Below are positions 34,580 to 44,361 of a stretch of DNA of 64,000 bases, piece after piece. How positions within the stretch are numbered: the first letter of the stretch is position 1; every line of letters begins with the position of its first letter. The DNA is taken from assembly GCA_918026815.1 (NCBI GenBank), contig CAKJVC010000148.1:186001-250000 (forward strand). The letters are read 5' to 3'. The position numbers were made by a program, and so were the translations under genes. Under the pieces are notes generated by a model that did no database searches, had not been told where the DNA came from, and saw only the letters and a program-made list of their open reading frames with translations. The DNA is from Chalara sp. BL73. Taxonomy: Eukaryota; Ascomycota; Leotiomycetes; Helotiales.

Positions 34580-37500
34580 TAGCTGGGCTTAATTGTTTTG
34601 TTTGTAGTTAATGTAGTATTTCAAGTATATTTTTATTATTTGGTTTATTTTTTCGGTTTAGCTATTTGTTTACAAGTAAAAAAACGTAGATAGCTTCTTT
34701 TTAGCGTTTAGCTGCGCTATGAAGCTTGTTTAGAACTTGGATGTAAAAAGCTTGTTTTTGTTCGATATAATTTTTTTTAGTAATTTATGCGAAACAATTA
34801 CTTTTTTGAAAAAAGTGTGTACGAAGTTTTTTGCTGTGCTTAACTTACAGTAAAAAACGAGTATTATATATTTCGTCAGTTTTTTTATTATAACTAAAAT
34901 AGAATCGTATTTTACTTTTGTTACTAGATTTTTAAACTTCGAAAGTTTAACAATAAAGTTTTAAAATATTAATTTTTATAGTGTAAACAGTATTAAAATT
35001 GTTTGCATTTGTTTATAAAAAGTTCGGCGTAAAGCTTTGTTTTTAATGCAAGTATTACAACTGTTAACTACCGTTTTTATCGTGTTTTTTAGTTTTAAGT
35101 ACTAAAAAGTTTTCGCAATTCTTTTATACGTTTTTTTGATTTTTTAGTGTTTGTGTGCAAAAAGGCTGTATTGTTTTTTAACGAAACTTTTTTTAATTTT
35201 CTCGAGTATATACAGCTTTTTTGTTTTTTTTTGTTGAAAGATTTCGTTTTTTTTTTTGTTTTTTTTAAAAGTTTTTTCTAATATCCGTTATGCGCTCAAG
35301 TTTTTCTTGGCGCTGTTTTTAAATCGTACTAGTTATAGTTCAGTAAAGTTATGTTTTATTGTAGTTGCGATTTTTTTAATATTTAAAACAAAGTTTCCGT
35401 TTTCGAGTTTTTTGAATAAAGCTGTTTTTTAGTAAATTTTAAAGTTTTCGTATTCTGGTTTTTTGCTAAGCGCGTTAGTTTTCGCGTTGTTTGTTCCGTT
35501 AACGTGCTTAATAACTAAGTCGAATTTCGCTAGTTTTTCAGTTTATTTAGTTAGCTTTCGATTGTTTAAAACTTTAGTAGTAGTAAAAGTTCGAAAATTT
35601 ATATAGTCGGTATAAATAATAACTGTGAACTTTGCTTTTTGTAAGTAAATGCGTTAATGCTTCAGCGCTTTTACAATTGCAAACAGTTTTTTTTTATAAA
35701 TATTGTAGTTTTGTTTCGTTAACGATATTGTTTTTAAAAAATAAACGACGAAGTGCAATTTGCTGTCGTTGTTTTTTTAAAAGTGTACTGCTTTTATAGT
35801 TGTATTTAAAGTATTCGTTTTAACTATGCTTTTTTTGTTTTTATTGTAGTGTTAAAAAATAAGTTTTTTAGCGAACTTGTTTTTGATTTTTTTAAAAGCT
35901 GTTTTTTGATTTATTTTTTATTCGAAAAAAACGTTTTTTTTGTTAGTTGCGTCAGGAAATAAGCGAGTCCTGAATATTTTTTAATAAATTGTCGGCAAAA
36001 GTTAGCGAATCTCAGAAATGACTGCACATTCTTAACGTTGCGCAGTAACTTTTATTTCTGGATATTTTTGATTTTAATAAGATTTATAGCAAAATACTTT
36101 GCTTCGACGATGTATTCCAGAAAATCTATTTTAGTAACGCTAAACTTGCATTTCGATAGTTTTAAGCGAAAGTCTACTTTCGCGAATTTTTTTATAACTT
36201 GTTTTATATACTTTTTATGTTTTTCCGGTTTTTTTAAAAAAATTAAAATGTCGTCGAAGTAGTATACGACTGTTTTTTACAAAAACTTTTTTAAAATGTT
36301 TTTGTTCTGTTTTTAGCAAATCGCGAAAATATTAGTTAAGCCGAAAAGCATAACTATGTATTTTTATAATTCCGAAAGTAATATAAAAGCTGTTTTCTAT
36401 TCGTAGCTTTTTTTAATTCGTATTAAAGCAAACAAGCTTTTTTAATCGAATTTAGTAAATATTTTCGCTTTAGCCAAGCTGTTTCGCAAATACTAGCTGC
36501 TAAGCACAAAATATACATTCTTTATTGTAACGTTGTTCAGGCCGCGATAGTTTACGCAAAGTTTTCTTTTAAAGTTTTTTTTGTTTTTTTTTTTTTTTTG
36601 CGTGCTAGCAGTATATTCTATACTGCCGGTAATTTAGATTTTTTAATTTATTTTTTTTTCGCTGATTTTTTTATATATTTTTCGAGCGTTTTCAAAATTT
36701 GTAAGTTGTGCGGCTTTAGTTTTTCAGAAAGTAGCTTTTTCTTTTTTTTTAGATTAATTTTATGATTTTACGGTTAGTGTTTTAGCAAAGCACGTATATT
36801 TTGTAAGTTTTTAAACAACCGTAAAAATTTTTTATATAGTACAAGTATTTAGTTAAATGCATTTTTTGTGCTTCGCTGTACCGAACTTTTAAGCTTTCGA
36901 AGTTTTAGCTTGAAAAAAGCAGCGCTAGCTTTTTTTTCGTTATACGTGTTTTGCGAGTTACTTTTTGTACAAATGCATTTGTTAAACTGAATACTGTCGT
37001 TCGTCTAGTCTATATTTAAGTTGTGCTTTTTGACTTAAAAAGTCTCGAAAATAACGTTATGTTTTTCGATTAGTATAACGTTCAATATTATTTTTTCGGT
37101 ATGCTTTTTTAGCATAACTATTTTTATAAGCAAAGTTTCTTTTCTGACTTATTTATTTGTGCCGACGTTTTTTTATTTATTGCCGTTACTTAATACGGTT
37201 TTTTTTTGTATGTAGTTTTAATAGCTTTTTTTTAAACATACTTCGTATTAATGTACGTGCTTATTGCTCTAGTGTTAATTATAATTTTAGTACTTTTGCT
37301 TTCGAGCTTTACTTTTTTTTTGAACTAGTACAGTTTTAACGTAGCTGCCGTTTGTTTTAGTTTTTGTTTTCGGATAATATTGCTGTATATAGCGTTTAAC
37401 TATATTCTGTAATCGGGCTTTTTTTTTATTAGCTTGTAAAGTTTATTTTTTTTTAAGTAGCTAAATTTTCGTTTTTTGTTTTTTGCAAACGTTTTGTAGT

Positions 37501-37807
37501 TAAAGTCTTTAGTTATTTTACACTAAAAGCGGCGTTTTTTTTGCTTAACTATTATTTTTTAAATGTTACTTTTTACCAGGTGCTGTTTTAACTTTAAAAG
37601 CTTTTTTCTGGCTGTATATTTTTCGATAGTTTTTTTATTTGCTAGTCTGAACGCTACGCAGCGTTTATTTTTATATATAACTTCGGCTTTTATGCCGAAA
37701 AGCTTCGTGTTTATGCTTTTTTCTTGCGGTCTTTTTTAATAATCGAGCTTTTTTATATTTGTCAGAAAAAACTATGCTTTAGCTTTTTTTTCGAACAAAG
37801 CTAATTT

Positions 37808-38104
37808 TTATTTTTTACTAATTTCTGGATGTAGTTTTAGTGCTAGCGTTAAGCTTATAGTTTTTGAAGCAAGAAAGCCGAGCTTTAAAAGTTGTGTTGT
37901 TATTTTTATGTTTTCGAGTTTTTTTTCGAAAAACTTATAAAGAATTTTTCGTGCTTCGTATTTTTTTACACGTTTTTCTACACAAACTTTTTTGACTTGA
38001 ATAGCATTAGCTTGTTTTTTATTGCTGTTTTTTTTATAGAACGAAGCTATATATCTTTTTTTGCTGCAAGTGTAGTACAGCTTGTTTTTTTTTTTGTGCT
38101 GCAT
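37808..38104 (-). pseudogene. Gag zinc-knuckle remnant of the Ty3/gypsy element
   Basis: The segment YYTCSKKRYIASFY has the spacing of a CCHC knuckle (C-x2-C-x4-H-x4-C), but positions 1, 3 and 4 now read Tyr, Tyr and Tyr. Each change needs only a G-to-A in the coding strand (TGT to TAT, or CAT/CAC to TAT/TAC by C-to-T). It identifies the gag end and therefore the orientation of the element. Confidence 0.75.
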
Positions 38105-38972
38105 TTCTTTTTTGAATATAGACTTCTTTTTTCTTGTAACGTTCAGCTTTATAAGCTCCGGCTAACAGTTTGGCTTTTTTTTTAAGTTACGCTTTTTTTT
38201 TTCGTTTTTGTAGTACCGGCGTTTTTTTATAAATCTTTGATTTTTGTAGAAATTACTAATTTTGTTGTTTATTAGCACGAACATTTCGATTAATAATTCT
38301 ATGTTCGTAAAGTTGTTTATTCGAGCAAGCTCGGCTTGAACGTGGACTTTAAGTTTTTTTATGTAATAGCTAATTAAAGCTTAAGCGTTTTAGCCGGTTT
38401 AAGCAGCGTGTTTCTTAAATTTCGTAATGTAAGCAATAGTCGTTTTTGTTTGTTGTAAGCTATACAAGTGTCGTTTAGCGGTTTTTTTTTTATTTATGTT
38501 CTCGAACACTGCTTTAATTGCTTTTTTAAATCCCGACTATTTTTTTAACGCTATTTTAGTAGTTGCTATATATTTGTCGATATTTTCGTTATGCTGGAAG
38601 TAGTTTTTTAAAAGCGGCATAACTTATTTGGCCGTATTTTTTTTAAAGTAGAAAGCAGCGAACAAACAGTAGGCTTTTTTATAAAAAAACTTGTCGTTGT
38701 TAAATTTCTAGTAAATTTTTATTTGAAAAAAAAAAGTTTTAAAATTTTTTTTGTTTTCGTAGTATTTGTTCGGCAAAAAAACTTTCAAAGTTTCCGAAAC
38801 TTCGACTTTAGTAAGTTCGACGTTAAAAAACTCGATATTTCCGTTTTTGTCGATAACGGTAATGTTTAAAGTAACTACTTTTTTTTTTGCTTTCTGTCCA
38901 GCTGTGCTGGCGAAAAAACTTCTCGTGTTAAGTGCTATATTGCTTAGTTACTTCAAAACCGGGTGCTTAAAG

Positions 38973-39378
38973 TGTAACGTACGAAGTAGCTTTAAGCTTA
39001 AGTAGCTGGGCTTAAAGCTCGTTAGTTAGTATAGTATATATATAAAATAAACTAGACACCGCTTTTTACTGAAGAGTAAAACGTTACAAGTATAACAAAA
39101 ACTATATTGCTAAACTATAATAAAAGTTTGAGCACGAAGCTTTTAAACTTATAAAACTACAACTACTTATATATTATAGTTAAGCTAAAGTCTTTTGAAG
39201 TTTCTGGAGTTTATATAGACTTTCAAGACTCTTTCAGACTCTATCACGTGACACGGTCGCGGTTTCCAGGGGTCAATAAGCCGTCCGCTCTTTTACCTAC
39301 TTAAAGTCCTAGGACACTGGCTGATCCCGGGGCTTCCTTCTTGGGACCACAGCAGGTCCCGGGATTTAGTTCGTGACA
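38973..39378 (-). repeat. 5' LTR of the Ty3/gypsy element
   Basis: 406 bp copy at the coding 5' end. Positions 39243-39378 keep near-original GC-rich sequence (for example CCCGGGGC and TCCTAGGAC), while the rest is mutated. It is followed by the target duplication TTATA. Confidence 0.92.
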
Positions 39379-40227
39379 TTATATTACAAGCGAGTTTAAT
39401 TAATATTGTAAACAAAACTGTATTATTTCTTTACGAATGTCGGCATATTCGTTACATTTATTACAATTTTTAAATGTTAATTGTTTTGCGAGTTTAAAGC
39501 GAATTTACGAATTAATAGTTTAAAAGCAAATACAAGCCGGAATTAATTATATAAATAAAAATAATTTTTTTAATTTGTATTTACGAGTTTGTACAATAAC
39601 TTATACTTTTATTACAATCGAAAATAAATTCCGAGCTATTAAATTAGTTTTTTTTAATCCGGAAAAAGTATTAAAACAGTTAAATACTCGATTGCGTACA
39701 TTTACGTTTTTAGCAACTTAATTACAGCAATTTATTAACTAGACTTTTAAAACACTATATAATATTATTGAATTAAAATTGCAAACTTAAACAGTTAAAA
39801 AACTGATTCAATATCGTACGCAAAGTTTTTTTAGCTCGATAAAGCAAGCAATTAATCAACTTATAAAAAAGTGCTAATTAGCTATATATAGCACAACGAT
39901 TTTTACGGTTGAAATCCGTAAATTACGAGCCGTAAATAAAAAAATCCAAAAAAAAAGCTCAAAAAAAAAAGTATATACAACAAAAAAGTGTATTAAAAGT
40001 TGCAAAAACTTAAAAAGATCCGACAAGTTAAATTAAAACTTAAATCGAAACAAAAACAAAAATAAAGCTAAAAGTTCAAATAGTTAATCAAAAAGCAACT
40101 TAATCTGTAACACGCGCGCTACTTATGTGTAGTATATATAAATTACTTCAGCACACTGCACGCACATGCCCAGATAAGTAATAATTATATAATTTCAACT
40201 TTAAATTAAAATATATTATAGTTGTTA

Positions 40228-40317
40228 AGTAAATCAAAGGCAAAGGGTGGAATGGGGAGCCACTGACAGGGGTGGTGGCCCGTCCACTGGTGTGGCCCGC
40301 TCACTGGTGGACTACGT
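40228..40317 (-). repeat. Right terminal inverted repeat of the Fot1-like element
   Basis: Reverse complement of the left repeat, including the paired direct motif. It is followed by TA (40318-40319). GC-rich and nearly unmutated although the adjoining interior is heavily mutated. Confidence 0.9.
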
Positions 40318-40319
40318 TA

Positions 40320-40749
40320 AGCGAAGATAATAGCTCTCGCTTACTAATATCATTCTACCACACGGTCTCTTTACAATAATAATAATTTTTAAGGATTACA
40401 ATCCCTTGGAGACAGGGTGGGATGTCGTTTTCTTCACATAGACCAATCTGGGAATATGTAAGTGGTTTATGTCAAGGACTTTTATCAACCAATTTATCTC
40501 ATCACTTGGCATCCCTGATTTCCATACTAGGTCAACTATCTCGTGTAGAAAGACTGCCAGAAATATACATGCTGGAGCCACCAAAGACAGGCCATATCTT
40601 GACACTAAAGCAGAGAAAGGTATTTGCATTTCTTTGCACTCCAGCACTGACCATAACACTATTGCATCTTAGTGCTAGACTTGGTATATCCCAAAACGCC
40701 CGACTCCAAACGCTATGCGCTAACTGTATTTCTCTTTCGGTTAGCCTGC
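40320..40749. other. Spacer between transposon and CSL4
   Basis: Normal composition returns immediately after the Fot1 right end. It should contain the CSL4 3' UTR. No gene is recognised. Confidence 0.5.
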
Positions 40750-41446
40750 TCAAAATGGCTTTGCCACTTTCCTGCTCTCGCTGGCGCCCGTTTCTGGATC
40801 CCTATACTCCTTCCAGCTAACTGGATACATTGCGTTTCCAGCTTCGCTTGTGGCCATGATGACACCGAGGTTGTTGCTGGCAGTAGAGAGGTAATAGTTC
40901 GATTGATCACCCAATGAGATCTGAATGTTTTATTAACGTAGTTCTGAGCCGAGCCTTGTATTCACATACCACAATCGCCCGCACTATATCTCCAGGCCGG
41001 AAACTCTCGAAAATCTTGACCTTATCTTTCTCGGTGGCTCTGACATCCTGAACGCGTATCAAACCCTGCCACTCCCCATCAAGTACCGTTTCGCCAACGA
41101 CGAGAATTGCTACTGAGGCTTGTCTTGGTGCGATCCGTGTCACTTTGCAGAGTACCGTGCTATTGACCTCGGGCAGGACTTCTGCCTTCTTGTAGCCGTC
41201 TTTCACATTTGACACAGTCAGGTCTCTCTCTATGAAGACTGTTGATAGTGATATTGGCTCGGCAGGTGTAATTTTGGTGAGTCGCTTTTGAGGCCCGGCG
41301 GGCTTTGGAGGAGTAGTTTTCCTGATGGGTCCAAGGATGGAAGAGTAAAGTCTTGCGTTGTGGATGTGGGTTCCTGGACCGGGCAGATACTCGTCTACTG
41401 ACCCAAGCAATTGCCCTGGCACAGCAATTGATAAAGTTTGGGCCAT
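40750..41446 (-). CDS. CSL4: Exosome complex cap component Csl4
   Basis: Two exons (41446-40970 and 40920-40750) with a 49-nt intron give 215 residues. The N-terminal domain reads SIAVPGQLLGSVDEYLPGPG followed by THIHNARLYSSILG. The S1-type RNA-binding domain follows (STVLCKVTRIAPRQASVAI, LIRVQDVRATEKDKVKIFES, FRPGDIVRAIV), and the C-terminal motif after splicing is NNLGVIMATSEAGNAMYPVS. Csl4 is one of three S1/KH cap proteins of the RNA exosome, acting in nuclear and cytoplasmic RNA decay. The frame is open upstream to a Met at 41503; I chose 41446 because homologous N-termini begin near there. It diverges from the dihydroxyacetone kinase gene. Confidence 0.93.
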
Positions 41447-41974
41447 CTCGGAGAATTGGAATTGGATTTGGTGGTTGTGAGTGTTGTTCTGTGGATCTGA
41501 CAAAGGCTCTTAGTTGGGGGAGGGGGGCGGGCGGAACAAAGATCTGCCGTACCCGGTTAGCTGTGAAGAAAAGAATTCCCGGCACCGCCTGGGCCACTAA
41601 CCAGGCCATGACCAGGCCCATGACCCCGCCTTTCATGGATCCCCCTCATCCACTGCTAGGGAGGGGCAAGTACAGTTAGGGCTACTGTAAGGAGAAACTA
41701 CAGTACTGATTACTGCTGTACAGTAAAGTTAACGCAAAAGGCAAGCTTAAGCCCTAACCACCCCACTGTAGATCATCAATATCATCCCCGTACTTTCCTG
41801 TAACCGCCCCCGCCCAACACCTTCCCATCTACCCCTCCACCATCTTGATTGATAGATATAAGATGGGATGATTGACACGTCAGTGCACACATAGTACTAC
41901 AGTACTTCCTTCTTTCCCTCTATCTCCCCCAAGTCAACCTTTACGGAACCATCATATTCAAATTTACGGCAACC
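41447..41974. promoter_or_regulatory. Bidirectional promoter region of CSL4 and DAK1
   Basis: About 530 bp between divergent start codons. It is rich in TACTGTA/TACAGTA motifs (several between 41670 and 41770, and near 41893-41906) and has pyrimidine-rich tracts just upstream of the kinase ATG. Confidence 0.55.
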
Positions 41975-43973
41975 ATGTCTGCAAAACATTTCATCAACGA
42001 CCCTGACTTCCTTGTGAACTCGGCGCTCCATGCGCTCACAATCACCAATCCCTCCGTAGCCCTCGACCCGGAGAACAAGATAGTTTATCGTAGGCCGGGC
42101 CATAAACCACAAGTCTCAATCATTTCTGGTGGAGGAAGCGGGCATGAGCCTAGCTTCGGAGGTTTTGTTGGTGATGGATTACTTTCAGCAGCTGTGGCTG
42201 GGTCCATATTCGCGTCCCCAAGCGCCGAGCAGATTCGACGAGCCATCATGACAAGAGTTGATACCGAGCAAGGAATTCTTGTCACAGTGATGAATTACAC
42301 TGGTGATGTGTTAAACTTCGGGATGGGAGTCGAAAAGGCAAAGGCTTCGGGCTTGAAGGTCGAAATGCTCGTGGTTGGTGATGATGTTGGTGTGGGAAGA
42401 GCACAGGCTGGAAAGGTGGGGAGGAGAGGAATCGCTGGCACAGTGCTCGTTCACAAAATCACAGGAGCACTAGCAGCTTCTGGTGCGAGCCTGGAGGATG
42501 TATTCAAGGTGGGGAAATTGACGGCCGATAATATCGTTAGTGTTGGAGCGTCGTTAGACCATGTTCACGTTCCGGGCCGCAAATTCTCGGATATAAACCC
42601 AGATGAAAAACTTGCGCATGGAGAGGCCGAAATAGGCATGGGAATACATAATGAAAAGGGTAGTGGGCGAGAAAAGGCTGACCTGCCAGGATTAGTGAAG
42701 AAGCTGCTTAGCCAACTCTTGGATCAAGAAGACAAAGATCGAGCATTTCTCAAAGTGAACTCCAATGAGGTCGTGCTTCTGATCAATAACTTGGGTGGTG
42801 TTAGTGTAATTGAGCTAGGAGGGGTTACTGCCGAAGTTGTCAAGCAATTGGAAAACTACAGCATCAAGCCCGTCCGGATATTGGCAGGAACCTACATGAC
42901 AAGTCTTGACGGGAAGGGCTTCAGCATCTCGCTCCTAAATGTAGTCAACACCGACATTGGAGGACCAAGCATGGTAGAGTTGCTGGATGCCTCGTGCGAG
43001 GCAGTTGGATGGACAGCACCCATCAGAAAGCAGACATGGGAAGGCAGATCTACGGATGTAAGGGAAGATACACTTGTTTCAACAGCAGAACCAGAGGCTA
43101 GCGGACTAAAGTACAACACAGCAACCTTTAAATCTGCGCTATCAGCTGGACTCAAACGGGTCATCGCTGCGGAGCCAGATGTCACCAGATTTGATGAGGC
43201 AGTTGGTGATGGAGATTGTGGTGTTGGGCTGAAAAGAGGAGCGGAGGGTAAACATTTCCCCGCAATACAAATCCTACAAATAGACTAATATCCTCTAGCC
43301 GTCCTGGGCTTAGTTATGAATTCCCAACTATCTGGTGATATCGTGCTGGATCTGAGCAAAATTGTGCATATTGTCGAGACTACAATGGTTCGTCTTATTT
43401 CCTTTCAAAGAAGTCAAATTTCCTGCTGGGAGCTCGAGAGCCGTCTGAGGCGCTGAGATACTTCGATTGACTTATGGCCTTGGCTTATAAGACATGCTCC
43501 CAACCCCCCATTTCTTACCTACAACAAACAAGAAACATTGGTGCTGATTCGGTGGACAGGACGGGACCTCGGGTGCCCTTTACGCTATATTCCTCAACTC
43601 CCTGGTGCATGCCTTACGCAACCAAGCGCCAGGAGTAGGAGAAGCAACGCCTAAGGTTTGGAGCATAGCATTGAAGCAAGCTTCAGAAGCGCTCTCAAAG
43701 TATACCCCAGCACAACCAGGCGATCGCACGCTCATCGACGCGCTCCAACCTTTTGTCGCGACATTGGACGAGACAGGGGACTTGAAAAAGGCAGCCGAGA
43801 GCGCAAGAAACGGCGCAGTGGGAACAAAAGGCATGAAGGCTAGCCTAGGCCGGTCGGTCTATGTTGGAGGCTCTGGATATGAAGAGGTGCCTGATCCTGG
43901 AGCGTGGGGGTTGAGCGAGTTTTTGCTAGGACTCGCATTGAAATCTGAAGACACGGATTATGAAATTGTATAA
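41975..43973 (+). CDS. DAK1: Dihydroxyacetone kinase (ATP-dependent, DhaK-DhaL fusion)
   Basis: Three exons (41975-43247, 43299-43387, 43560-43973) join in frame to 591 residues, the usual length. The DhaK domain has the substrate-binding loop ISGGGSGHEPSFGGFVGDG and SLDHVHVPGR, containing the His that binds dihydroxyacetone covalently. The DhaL domain has the Mg-ATP motif DEAVGDGDCGVGLKRGAEA, completed across intron 1, and DGTSGALYAIFLNSL, completed across intron 2. The enzyme makes dihydroxyacetone phosphate, supporting glycerol catabolism and dihydroxyacetone detoxification. The C-terminus (DYEIV) lacks a classical SKL peroxisome signal. Intron 2 (172 nt) is longer than most here. Confidence 0.96.
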
Positions 43974-44361
43974 TTGCTGGACCACTGCCGAGGGCCAAAG
44001 AGTTGCTGCGATCGATTGTGCTGGTAGTCTCACCTCCTAAGTCTACAACTTAAGATCGCGATGAATACCCATATACTTTAGTGCTCTATTCTAGTGAGCG
44101 AAAGGAAATACCAACATGTTGATGAGGTTAAACGTCGTACGATGTTTTTAGATCGCCCCCCCAAAACCATTTCTATGCTATGTGACTTGATCGACACCAA
44201 TTCCAATGCCCATTGCGCAACATAAATACAACCTCTCGCGATATGCCCTCCTAATCCAACTAAACTCCATTATCGAAAGTTCCTTGAAATACCTGAACCT
44301 TCTAGAACTCCTCGCTATGCTCACAAAAATATAACAATCTTCACTCAATTTTAAGTCCATC
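43974..44361. other. Convergent intergenic region
   Basis: 3' UTRs of DAK1 and the ubiquitin protease. No coding potential or repeat seen apart from a short C-run near 44156-44162. Confidence 0.55.

Larger units (their letters stand above)
32825..39378 (-). mobile_element. Ty3/gypsy LTR retrotransposon, RIP-mutated, inserted in the Fot1-like element
   Basis: Two 406 bp LTRs (32825-33230 and 38973-39378) bound a 6554 bp element flanked by a perfect TTATA duplication (32820-32824 and 39379-39383). Coding order runs right to left: gag zinc knuckle at about 38036-38077, reverse transcriptase YYFDDIL motif at about 36241-36267, RNase H-like YTDYINFRTF near 35590-35620, and integrase C-terminal region 34013-34579. 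RNase H before integrase is the Ty3/gypsy order. On the minus strand the LTR starts TGTCACGAAC. Stop codons and substitutions of the G-to-A/C-to-T type disrupt all domains. Confidence 0.93.
31975..40090 (+). pseudogene. Fot1/pogo transposase remnant, interrupted by the retrotransposon
   Basis: Two parts: about 31975-32824 and 39384-40090. The first part begins ATG GCT AAT and translates to RIAFAFQAY, FTSLRAAARTYNASRTTLQR (helix-turn-helix region) and LLLAKRVTNAS, with in-frame stops where Trp or Gln codons are expected. The region matching the family's first catalytic motif (NFDETGF) reads YNVNKTSF at about 32460-32485, so the catalytic Asp is lost. The second part gives the family C-terminus, including LIQYRTQSFFSSIKQAINQL near 39800-39860 and a Lys-rich tail. 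Names come from family recognition; no alignment was run. Confidence 0.82.
31867..40317 (+). mobile_element. Fot1/pogo-type DNA transposon (1.9 kb) split by a Ty3/gypsy insertion
   Basis: Inverted terminal repeats of about 90 bp start ACGTAGTCCACCAGTGAGCG and are flanked on both sides by TA (31865-31866 and 40318-40319), the pogo-superfamily target duplication. Removing the retrotransposon and one TTATA copy leaves 1892 bp, the usual size of Fot1-like elements. Interior sequence on the plus strand translates, despite many stops, to a Fot1-type transposase. The interior is strongly AT-biased by C-to-T and G-to-A changes, whereas the terminal repeats are almost unmutated. The element is certainly inactive. 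Confidence 0.93.
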
